64,000 nt of DNA from Massilia sp. NR 4-1 (GTDB lineage: Bacteria; Pseudomonadota; Gammaproteobacteria; Burkholderiales; Burkholderiaceae_D), in the NCBI RefSeq assembly GCF_001191005.1, contig NZ_CP012201.1, positions 310,001-374,000 of the forward strand, in the 5' to 3' direction. Both the position numbers and the translations under genes were made by a program. This document shows, one piece after another, positions 7,815-16,138 of this stretch (position 1 is its first letter; each line of letters begins with the position of its first letter). The notes under the pieces were generated by a model. It was not told the origin of the DNA. It ran no database searches and saw only the letters and a program-made list of their open reading frames with translations.

Positions 7815-9221
7815 ATGGTATTCAGTTCGATAACCTTTCTATTCTATTTCTTCCCCTGTTTTCTGCTGCTGTATTACTTCTTGCCGTGGAAAAACCTGAC
7901 CCTGCTGGTCGGTAGCCTGATTTTCTATGCCTGGGGCGAACCGCGTTTTGTGCCGCTGTTGCTGCTGTCCTCCCTGCTCAACTATAGTTTCGGCTACCTG
8001 ATTGCGCGCGCCGCCAGCCGGCGCCAGCTGTTGCTGGGCGTGGGCATCGCGGCCAACCTGGCCTTGCTGGCCTATTACAAATACCTGGGTTTCTTCCTCG
8101 ACATCGCCAATCAGCTGATGGCGCCCTGGCACGCCCCGGTCGCATTGCCGGCCATCGTGCTGCCGCTGGGGATTTCCTTCTTCACCTTCCAGGGCATTTC
8201 CTACCTGATCGACATCTACCGCCGCGATATCGCGGTGCAGACCAGTTTCCTGAACTTCGCCATGTACAAGGCCATGTTCCCGCAGCTGATCGCCGGCCCG
8301 ATCGTGCGTTACAGCCAGATCGCCAGCGAAATGCAGGCGCGCGACACCAGCAGCGCCCGCGTGCTGCGCGGCTTGCAGCAATTCATGCTGGGCCTGGCGC
8401 AGAAAGTGCTGATCGCCAATGTGGTGGCGCTGCCGGCCGACCATTATTTCGCCCTGCCGGCCGGCCAGCTGTCGGTGCCGGCCGCCTGGCTCGGCATCGC
8501 CTGCTACTCGATCCAGATCCTCTACGATTTCGCCGGCTACTCGAATATGGCGATCGGCATCGGCCATATGCTGGGCTTTAGCTATCCGCCCAATTTCCAG
8601 CGTCCCTACTCGGCCCGCTCCATGACCGAATTCTGGCGCCGCTGGCACATCAGCCTGTCGAGCTGGTTCCGCGACTACCTCTACATCCCGCTGGGCGGCA
8701 ACCGTCTGTCGGCCACGCGCACCTATATCAATCTGGGCCTGGTCTTCCTGCTGTGCGGCCTGTGGCATGGCGCCGCCTGGACCTTCATCCTGTGGGGCAT
8801 CTGGCATGGCGGCTGGCTGATCGTCGAGCGCGCCGGCCTGGGCGCCTGGCTGGAGCGCCGTCCGCAGTTGCTGGCCCAGGCGTATACCCTGCTGATGGTG
8901 ATGCTGGGCTGGGTGCTGTTCCGCGCCGACAGCGTGCCGCATGCGCTGGCCTACTGGCGCGCCATGTTCGGCCTGCAGGCGCTCGATGCGAATGCCGTCG
9001 TGCCCTGGCAGATGTATTTCGGCGCGTCCACCGCCACCGCCCTGGCGGCCGGCGTGGTCCTGGCCGTCTGGCGTCTGCGCCAGCCCTGGCGCCGTCCATC
9101 GGGCGTGCTGGGCGGCGCGGTCCTGGGCGCGCAGACGATTGCGCTGAGCCTGGCTTTCCTGCTGTGCGTCACCAGTCTGGCGGCCGGCACGTACAACCCC
9201 TTCATTTATTTCCGTTTCTAA
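7815..9221 (+). CDS. MBOAT family O-acyltransferase (AlgI-like), copy 1
   Basis: Polytopic inner-membrane protein of 468 residues in the MBOAT/AlgI family, which passes acetyl groups across the membrane to exopolysaccharide acetylases. Diagnostic segments are LIAGPIVRYSQI, RSMTEFWRRWHISLSSWFRDYLYIPLGGNR and LCGLWHGAAWTF with the conserved H318. The start at 7815 (MVFSS) is chosen because the second AlgI copy begins with the same five residues and has the same total length; upstream in-frame ATGs would add a non-homologous extension. Followed after 3 nt by its AlgJ-like partner. Target glycan unknown. Confidence 0.92.
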   Translation: MVFSSITFLFYFFPCFLLLYYFLPWKNLTLLVGSLIFYAWGEPRFVPLLLLSSLLNYSFGYLIARAASRRQLLLGVGIAANLALLAYYKYLGFFLDIANQLMAPWHAPVALPAIVLPLGISFFTFQGISYLIDIYRRDIAVQTSFLNFAMYKAMFPQLIAGPIVRYSQIASEMQARDTSSARVLRGLQQFMLGLAQKVLIANVVALPADHYFALPAGQLSVPAAWLGIACYSIQILYDFAGYSNMAIGIGHMLGFSYPPNFQRPYSARSMTEFWRRWHISLSSWFRDYLYIPLGGNRLSATRTYINLGLVFLLCGLWHGAAWTFILWGIWHGGWLIVERAGLGAWLERRPQLLAQAYTLLMVMLGWVLFRADSVPHALAYWRAMFGLQALDANAVVPWQMYFGASTATALAAGVVLAVWRLRQPWRRPSGVLGGAVLGAQTIALSLAFLLCVTSLAAGTYNPFIYFRF

Positions 9222-9224
9222 ATC

Positions 9225-10439
9225 ATGGCCAAATCGATTTCCATATTCGCCAACTATGCGGTCAAGGCGGCGCTGGTGCTGGCCCTGGGAACGCCCGCCA
9301 TCAATGGCGTGCTGCATAGCGCCGCCAATGGCGGCGAGAACCGCCAGCTGGCCAGCTGGCCGGGCTTGCCGCATAGCTGGAAGGATTTCCTTGCCGTGCC
9401 GGGCCAGCTCGATGCCTGGGTCAACGACCACTTCGGCATGCGCAACTACCTCGTCAATCTGAACAATAAAATCCGCTTCCAGGTGTACGACGAGTTTCCG
9501 ACCATTCAAACCGCGCGCGGGCGCAATGGACGCATCTTCCTGGCCTCGCACGCCACCACGGCGCAGCCGTATTCGGCCTTCACGGCCGTGTGCGCGGGCA
9601 GCAGCGAGGCCAGTCCCGGCACGACCGCTTACTTCAACCAGATGTTTGCCGATTTCCGTGCCCGCGGCATGCAGCCGCATGTGATGATCGTGCCCTCGGC
9701 GCCGGCGGTGCAAAGCGCGGATGTGCCGGAATGGCTGGCGCAGCGCTGCAGCTCGACCGACACGCCGGTGCAGCGTTTCCTGCGCGACCCCGCGCTGAAT
9801 CCGGACGTGCGCTCCGCCATCTACTACCCCCTGGAGGAAATCCGCAAGATCGCCGGCGATGGCGAGAGCGTTTTCCCCAAGACCTGGTTCCATTGGAATG
9901 GCGTCGGCCTGGGCGAGGTGGCAACGTTGAGCTTGCAGCATTTCTGGAAGCCCGGCCCGGGCACCCCGGTCAAGAGCCATGAGGAATGGCTGATCTCGGA
10001 TATTTCCCACCTGTTCCCGGGAATTTCGATGAGCAGCCTGATCACCCTGCCGAACATGGCCGAAGCCGGGATCGACGCTTGCCACGGCCCGGACTGTTTC
10101 CCGGAATTCGAGAGCTTCAAGGAACTGATGAAAGATACCTCGCATCTGCATAATCCGGCCGCGCCGCCGCGCCGCCTGTTGCTGATCTCGGATTCCTACG
10201 GCCGCCTGATTTCCGACTGGTATGCCCGCTATTACCGCGATGTCGACCATATCGCCACCAATAATATTCCGCAGCTGAAGCCGGAGCAGCTGCAGCGCGT
10301 GAAGGACGTGGTGTTCCGCGATGTCGAGAATACGGACGTGCTGATCCTCTACCATGACGGCGGCGCGATCTACAACGCGCTGCGCTTCGGCGTGGAGCCG
10401 CTGCACCAGAGCAGCGCCAAACTGGCCGCCGCGCACTGA
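9225..10439 (+). CDS. AlgJ/AlgX-like SGNH acetyltransferase-family protein, copy 1
   Basis: A 404-residue exported or membrane-anchored protein with one N-terminal hydrophobic segment (about 8-25). ALGX/AlgJ-type features include WVNDHFGMRNYLV near 65 and a Ser motif LLLISDSYGR (S324). The family DxH motif is changed: the segment reads KTWFHWNG, so H223 is kept but Trp221 stands where Asp is expected. It may be catalytically impaired or use another residue. It sits 3 nt after the AlgI copy and is surely its partner in periplasmic O-acetylation of a secreted polysaccharide. No polymer synthase gene is nearby. Confidence 0.78.
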   Translation: MAKSISIFANYAVKAALVLALGTPAINGVLHSAANGGENRQLASWPGLPHSWKDFLAVPGQLDAWVNDHFGMRNYLVNLNNKIRFQVYDEFPTIQTARGRNGRIFLASHATTAQPYSAFTAVCAGSSEASPGTTAYFNQMFADFRARGMQPHVMIVPSAPAVQSADVPEWLAQRCSSTDTPVQRFLRDPALNPDVRSAIYYPLEEIRKIAGDGESVFPKTWFHWNGVGLGEVATLSLQHFWKPGPGTPVKSHEEWLISDISHLFPGISMSSLITLPNMAEAGIDACHGPDCFPEFESFKELMKDTSHLHNPAAPPRRLLLISDSYGRLISDWYARYYRDVDHIATNNIPQLKPEQLQRVKDVVFRDVENTDVLILYHDGGAIYNALRFGVEPLHQSSAKLAAAH

Positions 10440-10461
10440 GCGGGCGGCCAGCCAGGCGGCT

Positions 10462-11868
10462 TTAGAACTGGAAGTAAATGAAGGGATTGAAGCCGCCTTC
10501 CACCACGGCCAGACAGGCCGCGAGATACAGCAGGAAGCTGTAGCTGCCCATCAGCAGCGGCCGGCGGAAGCTCATGTGGCGCAGGCGGTGGAACAGGCGG
10601 TCGCCCAGCAGGCAGATGGCGGCCGCCAGCAAGAGCAGGAAGATCACTTTGGGATTGGCCAGCATGCGGTCGTTATCGCGCCACAGCGGCCCCTGTCCCA
10701 GCATGGCGCCCAGGAACTTGCCCGTTTGCGGCAGGTCGGCGGCGCGGAACGGCACCCACAGTAAGGTCGCGCACAGGAAGACCGGCAGACTGCCGAGCTT
10801 CCAGCGTTCCAGATTCAGCCAGCCGGCGCGCTCCATCGCAATCAGCACGCCATGGCCGATCCCCCACACCAGGAAAGTATAGGCGGCGCCATGCCAGAGC
10901 GCGCACAGGCCGAACACCACGAACAGATTACGGTAGGTGCGGTAGGCGCCGGCACGGTTGCCGCCCAGCGGGATATACACATAGTCGCGGAAGAAGCGCG
11001 ACAGCGTCATATGCCAGCGCTGCCAGAACTCGGTCACGCTGCCGGCGGCGTAAGGACGGTTGAAGTTGCGCGGGAAGCGGAAACCCATGATGCGCGCCAT
11101 GCCGATCGCCATATCGGTGTAGCCGGAGAAATCGAAATAGATCTGGAAGGAGTAGCAGAAAGCGCCCAGCCAGGCGGCGTAGGCGCTGAGCTCCACATCG
11201 GGCTTGTGCAAGCCGTCCACCACGCTGCCCAGCGGATCGGCGATCAGCAGTTTTTTGGCCAGGCCGATGATGAACAAGACCATCCCCCAGAACACATCGC
11301 TATGCACCAGGTGGCGGCGCTTGATATGCAGCTGCTCGCTGACTTCGGCAAAGCGCACCACCGGGCCGGCGATCAGGTGGGGAAAGAGGAAGATATAGAT
11401 GGCGAACTTCTGCAGGCTGCGCTCGGGGCGGATCTGGCCGCCATGCACGTCCACCAGATACGAGAGGAAGTGGAAGACGTAGAAGGAGATGCCGAGCGGT
11501 AGTACGATCCCCAGGTGCTCGACCTGGCCCAGCAGATTGAGGCCGCTGATATCGCGCGCCAGCTGGGCCAGAAACACCAGGTACTTGAAAAAGATCAGCG
11601 GCAGCAGATTGAGCAGCACGCCCAGGCCGAGCAGCAGGCGCGCGCGCCGTGGCTGGCCGGCGCGGCAGGCGCCGATCACGGCCGCCAGGCCCCAGTTTGC
11701 CAGCAGCAGGGCCAGCGCGACGACGGTCAGCGCGCCGGCGCCCAGCACATAGAAGGCGAAGCTGGCCAGCAGAATGAAGCTGTTGCGCCAGGTTTTCGGC
11801 AATAAGAAATAGATCGCGTAAAAACACGGGAAAAACAGGAATAGGAAACCGGGAGAGGAGAAGACCAT
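10462..11868 (-). CDS. MBOAT family O-acyltransferase (AlgI-like), copy 2
   Basis: Also 468 residues, facing the first pair. It has the same family core: LIAGPVVRFAEV, GSVTEFWQRWHMTLSRFFRDYVYIPLGGNR and LCALWHGAAYTF with H326, and both copies end in a similar NPFIYF motif. The sequences are clearly divergent, so this is not a recent duplication. It lies 30 nt downstream of an AlgJ-like gene in the same direction and should work with it in transferring acyl groups to an extracytoplasmic polymer. Only 22 bp separate its stop from the stop of the opposing pair. Confidence 0.92.
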   Translation of the reverse strand: MVFSSPGFLFLFFPCFYAIYFLLPKTWRNSFILLASFAFYVLGAGALTVVALALLLANWGLAAVIGACRAGQPRRARLLLGLGVLLNLLPLIFFKYLVFLAQLARDISGLNLLGQVEHLGIVLPLGISFYVFHFLSYLVDVHGGQIRPERSLQKFAIYIFLFPHLIAGPVVRFAEVSEQLHIKRRHLVHSDVFWGMVLFIIGLAKKLLIADPLGSVVDGLHKPDVELSAYAAWLGAFCYSFQIYFDFSGYTDMAIGMARIMGFRFPRNFNRPYAAGSVTEFWQRWHMTLSRFFRDYVYIPLGGNRAGAYRTYRNLFVVFGLCALWHGAAYTFLVWGIGHGVLIAMERAGWLNLERWKLGSLPVFLCATLLWVPFRAADLPQTGKFLGAMLGQGPLWRDNDRMLANPKVIFLLLLAAAICLLGDRLFHRLRHMSFRRPLLMGSYSFLLYLAACLAVVEGGFNPFIYFQF

Positions 11869-11898
11869 CGGGACACCAACCTTGGTAGGGGTTTGTTT

Positions 11899-13188
11899 TT
11901 ATGATTGCGCCAGAGCCGCCCAATGGCCGGCCTGGATATCGAGCACCTGTATGACCAGGTAGCGGCAGCGGCCTTGCAGCAGCGGCGGAATGGCGCGCAG
12001 CGGCAGGGCGCGGTCGAGTTTGCTGAAGCGCTGGAAGTGCACGGGCATGCCGGCGCGCACCATGCCGGCGCTGAAGCTGTTGCCGTACATGCAGGTGGGC
12101 GGCAGCAGGGCCGGGTCGCTGCTGGCGGCCGTTTCGAATTCCCAGCCGCTGGCCTTGGCGTCGCGCAAGGCGGCCGGCGGCGCTTCCCAGATCCGCTTGA
12201 GCTGCGGCTCGGGCAATGCCTCCTCGGTATTCAGGCGCGCGGCGAAGCGCGTTTCGACGCCGACAAAGGGGCGGTAGTCGAACTGCGGCGTGCCGGTCCA
12301 GCGCAGCGGATGGCCCTCGAGCGCGGCGATGCGGTTGACCGTCTCCTGGGCCGCCACGGCAGCCATCACATCGGTCCAGTGGAAGTCCTGGCGGAAGAAG
12401 ATCGGGAAGTTGCGCTGCTGTTCATCCAGCTGGCGCTTGACGTCGATCATATGCAGCTGGGGCGTGGCCAGCAGGCGGCGATAGAAGGCCAGGAAATTGG
12501 AGTCGAGCGGCGGACGCGGGGCGAAGGCGGGCAGGCGCTCGCGCGTGTAATAGTGTTTCTGGATCGGGGTGAGCAGCAGCAGGGTCACGCCTTGGGCGCG
12601 CAGACTGGCTTCCAGCGCCAGCAGGCCGCGGTAGACGCTTTCGGCGGCGGCCGGGTCGCCCAGCAGGCGCTCGGTGGCGGGCGATTCGACGTCCAGCAGG
12701 CTACGGCCATACAACTCGCCATCCTTGCCGTAATAGACGCGGCCCGACGTGCGGAACAGGCGGTAATCGAGTTCGTTCTTGCTGCGGATCATCAGGTTGC
12801 GCATGCCCAGATGATCGCTGAACCAGCGGTCGAAACGGGCGTAATTGCGGTCGACCGCATGCCACGGGCCTTCCCAATGCCCAGGCGCCGGGCTGAGCGG
12901 ACGCAATTCTTCCACTGGCTTGGCGGCAGCGGCATAGCCGCGTTCCAGACCGGCATAAGCCTGGCCCAGCAGCGGCAAACCGCGCAAGCCGGCCTGCAGT
13001 TTTTCCTGGAAACGAGGATAACTGTCCAGCCGGTTCAAGGCGAGGGGGAGGGTGCTGACCGCGAAGATGGCCCAGGCGAAGCTCATGCAGGCGCCACGGC
13101 GCAGGCGCGGCAGGCGCAGGCGGCGCTGCCGGACGCGTGGATTTGCTTCCCGTACGAACTCCGGAACTGGAGAGGGCAGCTGAGTCAT
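11899..13188 (-). CDS. AlgJ/AlgX-like SGNH acetyltransferase-family protein, copy 2
   Basis: A 429-residue protein with a basic N-terminus and a membrane anchor at about 35-52. It contains WFSDHLGMRNLMI near 122, an intact DFHW motif (D268, H270) and a Ser motif YGNSFSAG (S371), the three elements expected of AlgJ/AlgX-type acetyltransferases. It is the first gene of the minus-strand pair and has an extended -10 promoter right before it. Unlike the copy at 9225 it keeps the catalytic Asp, so it is the better candidate for an active periplasmic O-acetylase. Confidence 0.82.
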   Translation of the reverse strand: MTQLPSPVPEFVREANPRVRQRRLRLPRLRRGACMSFAWAIFAVSTLPLALNRLDSYPRFQEKLQAGLRGLPLLGQAYAGLERGYAAAAKPVEELRPLSPAPGHWEGPWHAVDRNYARFDRWFSDHLGMRNLMIRSKNELDYRLFRTSGRVYYGKDGELYGRSLLDVESPATERLLGDPAAAESVYRGLLALEASLRAQGVTLLLLTPIQKHYYTRERLPAFAPRPPLDSNFLAFYRRLLATPQLHMIDVKRQLDEQQRNFPIFFRQDFHWTDVMAAVAAQETVNRIAALEGHPLRWTGTPQFDYRPFVGVETRFAARLNTEEALPEPQLKRIWEAPPAALRDAKASGWEFETAASSDPALLPPTCMYGNSFSAGMVRAGMPVHFQRFSKLDRALPLRAIPPLLQGRCRYLVIQVLDIQAGHWAALAQS

Positions 13189-13208
13189 AGAGATTGCAAA
13201 AAACCAAA

Positions 13209-13217
13209 ATTATAGCA
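13209..13217 (-). promoter_or_regulatory. extended -10 promoter (TGCTATAAT) before AlgJ-like copy 2
   Basis: Minus-strand TGC-TATAAT, about 20 bp before the ATG at 13188. The -35 region is poor, as is common with extended -10 promoters. The leader would be short, about 14 nt. Confidence 0.55.
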
Positions 13218-13293
13218 TGGCAATTTTGCGAATCAGCTGCCCCGTCCTGGTCGGGCCGCCGCCCCTTACGGCCCGTCGAACGGCCGGTGGCCC

Positions 13294-13884
13294 TTAGCGC
13301 CAGCGCCGCCGTGCACCCCACAGCAGAGGCAGGCCCAGGCCCAGCATCAGGCCCATGGACGGCTCCGGCACCGGCGCCAGATTGCCGCGGATTTCGCCGC
13401 TGGTGAAGCTGTCGCTGTGGATGTTGAAGTAGGCGCGGCGCCCATCCAGTCCGGCCAGCAGGGCCGCTTCGGCGCCGGCGGTCGTGCCGCCATGGCTGGC
13501 GATGAAGGCCGGATTCCAGGTCGCGGCCAGCGCGGTGTCGAAGCTGGCGTAATAGTCGCCCGCGTGCACGCCGGACGGGAAGCCGGCGAAGGTGGGCAGC
13601 ATGGTGGCGACGCCGGCGGTGCCGCTGAGCGGAGCGGCGGTACAGCAGTGGATATGGGCCGCCGTGGTATGGCCGAGCAGACCGGCGAAATCGGCGTCGA
13701 TGTAGAGGCTGTGGGCGGACAGGTCGAACACCACAGTGACGTGGCCGCTGCCGGGCGAGGCATTGGGCGGCATCTCGGCGGCGCCGTTCAGGCTGGCGCT
13801 ATAGGTCTTGGGCGCGGCGGCGGCGCAGGTGGCCGCCAGCAGCAGGGCCAGCGCGGCCAGCCCGTGGGGGAGAGGCATCTTCAT
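13294..13884 (-). CDS. CHRD domain protein with PEP-CTERM sorting signal
   Basis: Secreted protein of 196 residues. The start at 13884 has AGGAG 6 nt upstream and gives a clean signal peptide ending near AAAA. The CHRD domain shows GAAEMPPNASPGSGH, AHIHC and YFNIHSDSFTSGEIRG. The C-terminus is a PEP-CTERM tag: VPEPS, a hydrophobic stretch, then ARRRWR. Such proteins are sorted by exosortase/EpsH systems linked to exopolysaccharide production, which fits the nearby AlgI/AlgJ genes. It is 138 nt downstream of the hydrolase gene and may have its own promoter. Molecular role of CHRD domains is poorly known. Confidence 0.85.
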   Translation of the reverse strand: MKMPLPHGLAALALLLAATCAAAAPKTYSASLNGAAEMPPNASPGSGHVTVVFDLSAHSLYIDADFAGLLGHTTAAHIHCCTAAPLSGTAGVATMLPTFAGFPSGVHAGDYYASFDTALAATWNPAFIASHGGTTAGAEAALLAGLDGRRAYFNIHSDSFTSGEIRGNLAPVPEPSMGLMLGLGLPLLWGARRRWR

Positions 13885-14022
13885 TTCAGGCTCCTTGGTC
13901 AACAGCGAAACGCTGCTTTCCGGATCGGCCTGCCAGATCGGCGGCATCCGCGCGGCAGCTCAGGCATTCTCGCCGAGCCGCCCGGTGGCTTGCCACACGA
14001 TACCTTTGGAAAAGACGGCCTT

Positions 14023-14568
14023 TCAGGCCTGGACCTGGCGGCAGAAGTCGAGCAGCATCCGCTCGCCTTCGGGCCAGGTGCCGTAGCCCGCGTCGCCGTT
14101 GATGTGGCCGGCTTCGCCGATCAGTACCAGCTTGCTGCCCCAGGCGGCGGCGAAGGCTTGCGCCCGCTCGGTGCTGACGTATTCGTCCTTGGTGCTGGCG
14201 ACCACGATGCTGGGGAAGGGGAGCGGTGCCAGCGGCATGGGCTGGAAGCCGCTGGTGCAGTCGGGGTAGGAGGGCGCTTCGGTGTCGCTGGGCGCGACCA
14301 GGAAGGCGCCGGCGATCCGGTGCGCGCTGCCGGAGGCGGCCCAGTACGACACCAGGGTGCAGGACAGGCTGTGCGCCGCCAGCACCGGTGGCCGCCGGCA
14401 GGCGGCGATGGCGGCATCGAGTTCGCGCACCCATTCCGCGCGCTCCGGCGTTTCCCAGTCGCGGTGCGCGATGCGCCGCATCCAGGGGTAGGTTTTCTCC
14501 CAGTGGGTTTGCCAGTGCAGCGGGCCCGAATTCCATAAGCCGGGCAGGGTCAGTACCTCGAAATCCAT
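14023..14568 (-). CDS. RBBP9/YdeN-type alpha/beta hydrolase
   Basis: Small cytosolic serine hydrolase of 181 residues, starting MDFEVLTLPGLWNSG with GGAG 5 nt upstream. The nucleophile elbow is AHSLSC (a variant of GxSxG), the acid lies in STKDEYVS and the base in GEAGHINGDAGYG, the pattern of the RBBP9/YdeN family. It is 17 nt after the RNase T2 gene and so belongs to the kynU-kynA-RNase T2 transcription unit. The natural substrate is unknown. Because no kynurenine formamidase gene is visible in this unit, a formamidase role is conceivable but speculative. Confidence 0.82.
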   Translation of the reverse strand: MDFEVLTLPGLWNSGPLHWQTHWEKTYPWMRRIAHRDWETPERAEWVRELDAAIAACRRPPVLAAHSLSCTLVSYWAASGSAHRIAGAFLVAPSDTEAPSYPDCTSGFQPMPLAPLPFPSIVVASTKDEYVSTERAQAFAAAWGSKLVLIGEAGHINGDAGYGTWPEGERMLLDFCRQVQA

Positions 14569-14585
14569 TCCTTCTCCTCTTGGGG

Positions 14586-15263
14586 TTAACGTACGCTTTG
14601 CAGCAGGAAGCTGGGCTGGCCGCAGCTTTTCTGCGAACGCTTGATGTCGGCCGCGCCGCAGCTTTGCGGGACGCCGTCCTTGCGGTAGCAGACGCGCACC
14701 TCGCGCAGGAAGCGCCCGCTGCCGCTGCAGAAGGGCAGCAGGGACGCGTCCTGCAGTCCGGGATTGGCGGCGCGGAAGGCTTGCTGCAGTTCGGCGGCCG
14801 TGGTGCGCAGCGGCTGGGCCGGTTTCTGATACGGGGCGGGGATGGCCAGGCCCTGTTTCAGCTTGGCCGACAAGGCCAGGTAGGCGGCTGGCGTCAGGCC
14901 GGAACAGGTGCCGTGCTTCTTCCACTCATGCTCGATCAGGCGCGGCGAGGGGTAAAGCGGCGCGTATTCGGCTTTGAGTTTACCGGGCAGCGGCATGCGC
15001 GAGCAGCTTTCCGGATAGCCGTTGACGAATTGTGGCCACAAGCCATGCAGCACGAAGCCAAGCTGGCGGCCGGCGGCGCACTGCTCCTCGTCGTCCTTGC
15101 CGCGCGTGGCGCAGTAATCGGGCGACCAGCTCAGCGACAGGGCATAGTAGTCGAATACGCCGGGCTGCTCGCCGCGCGCCTGGGCCGCGCCGGGCAGGGC
15201 CAGGGCGCCGGCCAGCAGGAGGCCGGACAGGGACGGGAGCAGGGGCAGGCGGGAGGTTGGCAT
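14586..15263 (-). CDS. secreted ribonuclease T2 family protein
   Basis: 225-residue protein with an N-terminal signal peptide (about 1-29, ending GAAQA). Both RNase T2 active-site segments are present: FVLHGLWPQ (70-78, H73) and IEHEWKKHGTC (110-120, E113, H117), with several cysteines for disulfides. It should act in the periplasm or outside as a non-specific endoribonuclease. Twenty nucleotides separate it from kynA, suggesting one transcript. No cognate inhibitor gene is evident, as expected for an exported enzyme. Confidence 0.92.
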   Translation of the reverse strand: MPTSRLPLLPSLSGLLLAGALALPGAAQARGEQPGVFDYYALSLSWSPDYCATRGKDDEEQCAAGRQLGFVLHGLWPQFVNGYPESCSRMPLPGKLKAEYAPLYPSPRLIEHEWKKHGTCSGLTPAAYLALSAKLKQGLAIPAPYQKPAQPLRTTAAELQQAFRAANPGLQDASLLPFCSGSGRFLREVRVCYRKDGVPQSCGAADIKRSQKSCGQPSFLLQSVR

Positions 15264-15283
15264 GGCGGGTCTTCCGGAAAGGA

Positions 15284-16126
15284 TCAGAGCGCGGTGCGCA
15301 GGGCAAACAGTTCGGGGAAGAGTACCACGTCCAGCATCTTGCGCAGATAGCTCACGCCCGCCGTGCCGCCGGTGCCGGTCTTGAAGCCGATGATGCGTTC
15401 CACCGTCGTCACGTGGCGGAAACGCCAGAAGCGGAAGGCCGTTTCCAGGTCCACCAGCTTTTCGCCCAGCTCATACAAGGCCCAGTAGCGGTGCGGGTCG
15501 CGATAGACTTCCAGCCAGGCCGCCTTCACCGATTCGTTGGCGAGGGTGGGCTGGGTCCAGTCGCCGTCCAGGCGTTCGGCGTCGATGGCCAGACCGTGGC
15601 GCGCCAGCAGGCGGATCGCTTCGTCGTACAGCGAAGGGGCGCGCAGCGCGCGCTCGAGCAGGGCATGGTGTTCCGGCGCCGATTCGTGCACGGCCAGCAG
15701 GTTGGCGTTCTTGTTCCCGAGAATGAATTCGATCTCGCGGTACTGGTAGGACTGGAAGCCGGAGGAGGCGCCCAGATAAGGGCGGATGGCGCTGTATTCG
15801 GGCGGCGTCATGGTGGCCAGCACGTCCCAGGCGTGCACCAGCTGGTCCATGATGCGCGCCACGCGCGCCAGCATCTTGAAGGCGGGCGACAGGTCGTCCT
15901 GCTGGATCTGGGCGCACACCGCATGCATCTCGTGCAGCATGAGCTTCATCCACAGTTCGCTGGTCTGGTGCTGCACGATGAACAGCATCTCGTTGTGGTT
16001 GGGGGAAAGCGGATGCTGGGCGCTGAGGATCTTGTCCAGGGCCAGGTAATCGCCATAGCTCATGGACTTGCTGAAGTCCATCTGTGCGCCATGCCATTGT
16101 GCGGCGGCTTTGTTTTCGGTGCTCAT
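15284..16126 (-). CDS. kynA: tryptophan 2,3-dioxygenase
   Basis: Heme enzyme that opens the indole ring of L-tryptophan to N-formylkynurenine, first step of the kynurenine pathway. 280 residues, typical for the bacterial tetramer. Family segments: MSYGDYLALDKILSAQHP, HNEMLFIVQHQTSELWMKL, SGFQSYQYREIEF and FRFWRFRHVTTVERIIG, the last with the proximal heme His, then GTGGTAGVSYL at the C-terminus. The ATG is 12 nt after the kynU stop. The usual companion kynB (formamidase) is not in this operon. Confidence 0.97.
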   Translation of the reverse strand: MSTENKAAAQWHGAQMDFSKSMSYGDYLALDKILSAQHPLSPNHNEMLFIVQHQTSELWMKLMLHEMHAVCAQIQQDDLSPAFKMLARVARIMDQLVHAWDVLATMTPPEYSAIRPYLGASSGFQSYQYREIEFILGNKNANLLAVHESAPEHHALLERALRAPSLYDEAIRLLARHGLAIDAERLDGDWTQPTLANESVKAAWLEVYRDPHRYWALYELGEKLVDLETAFRFWRFRHVTTVERIIGFKTGTGGTAGVSYLRKMLDVVLFPELFALRTAL

Positions 16127-16138
16127 ATCGGGTGCTCT

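Noticed and set aside
7839..10436. 865-codon open frame antisense to the AlgI/AlgJ pair
   Set aside because: Gln/Arg/His-rich, low-complexity translation typical of the antisense of GC-rich genes; the plus-strand genes are clear family members.
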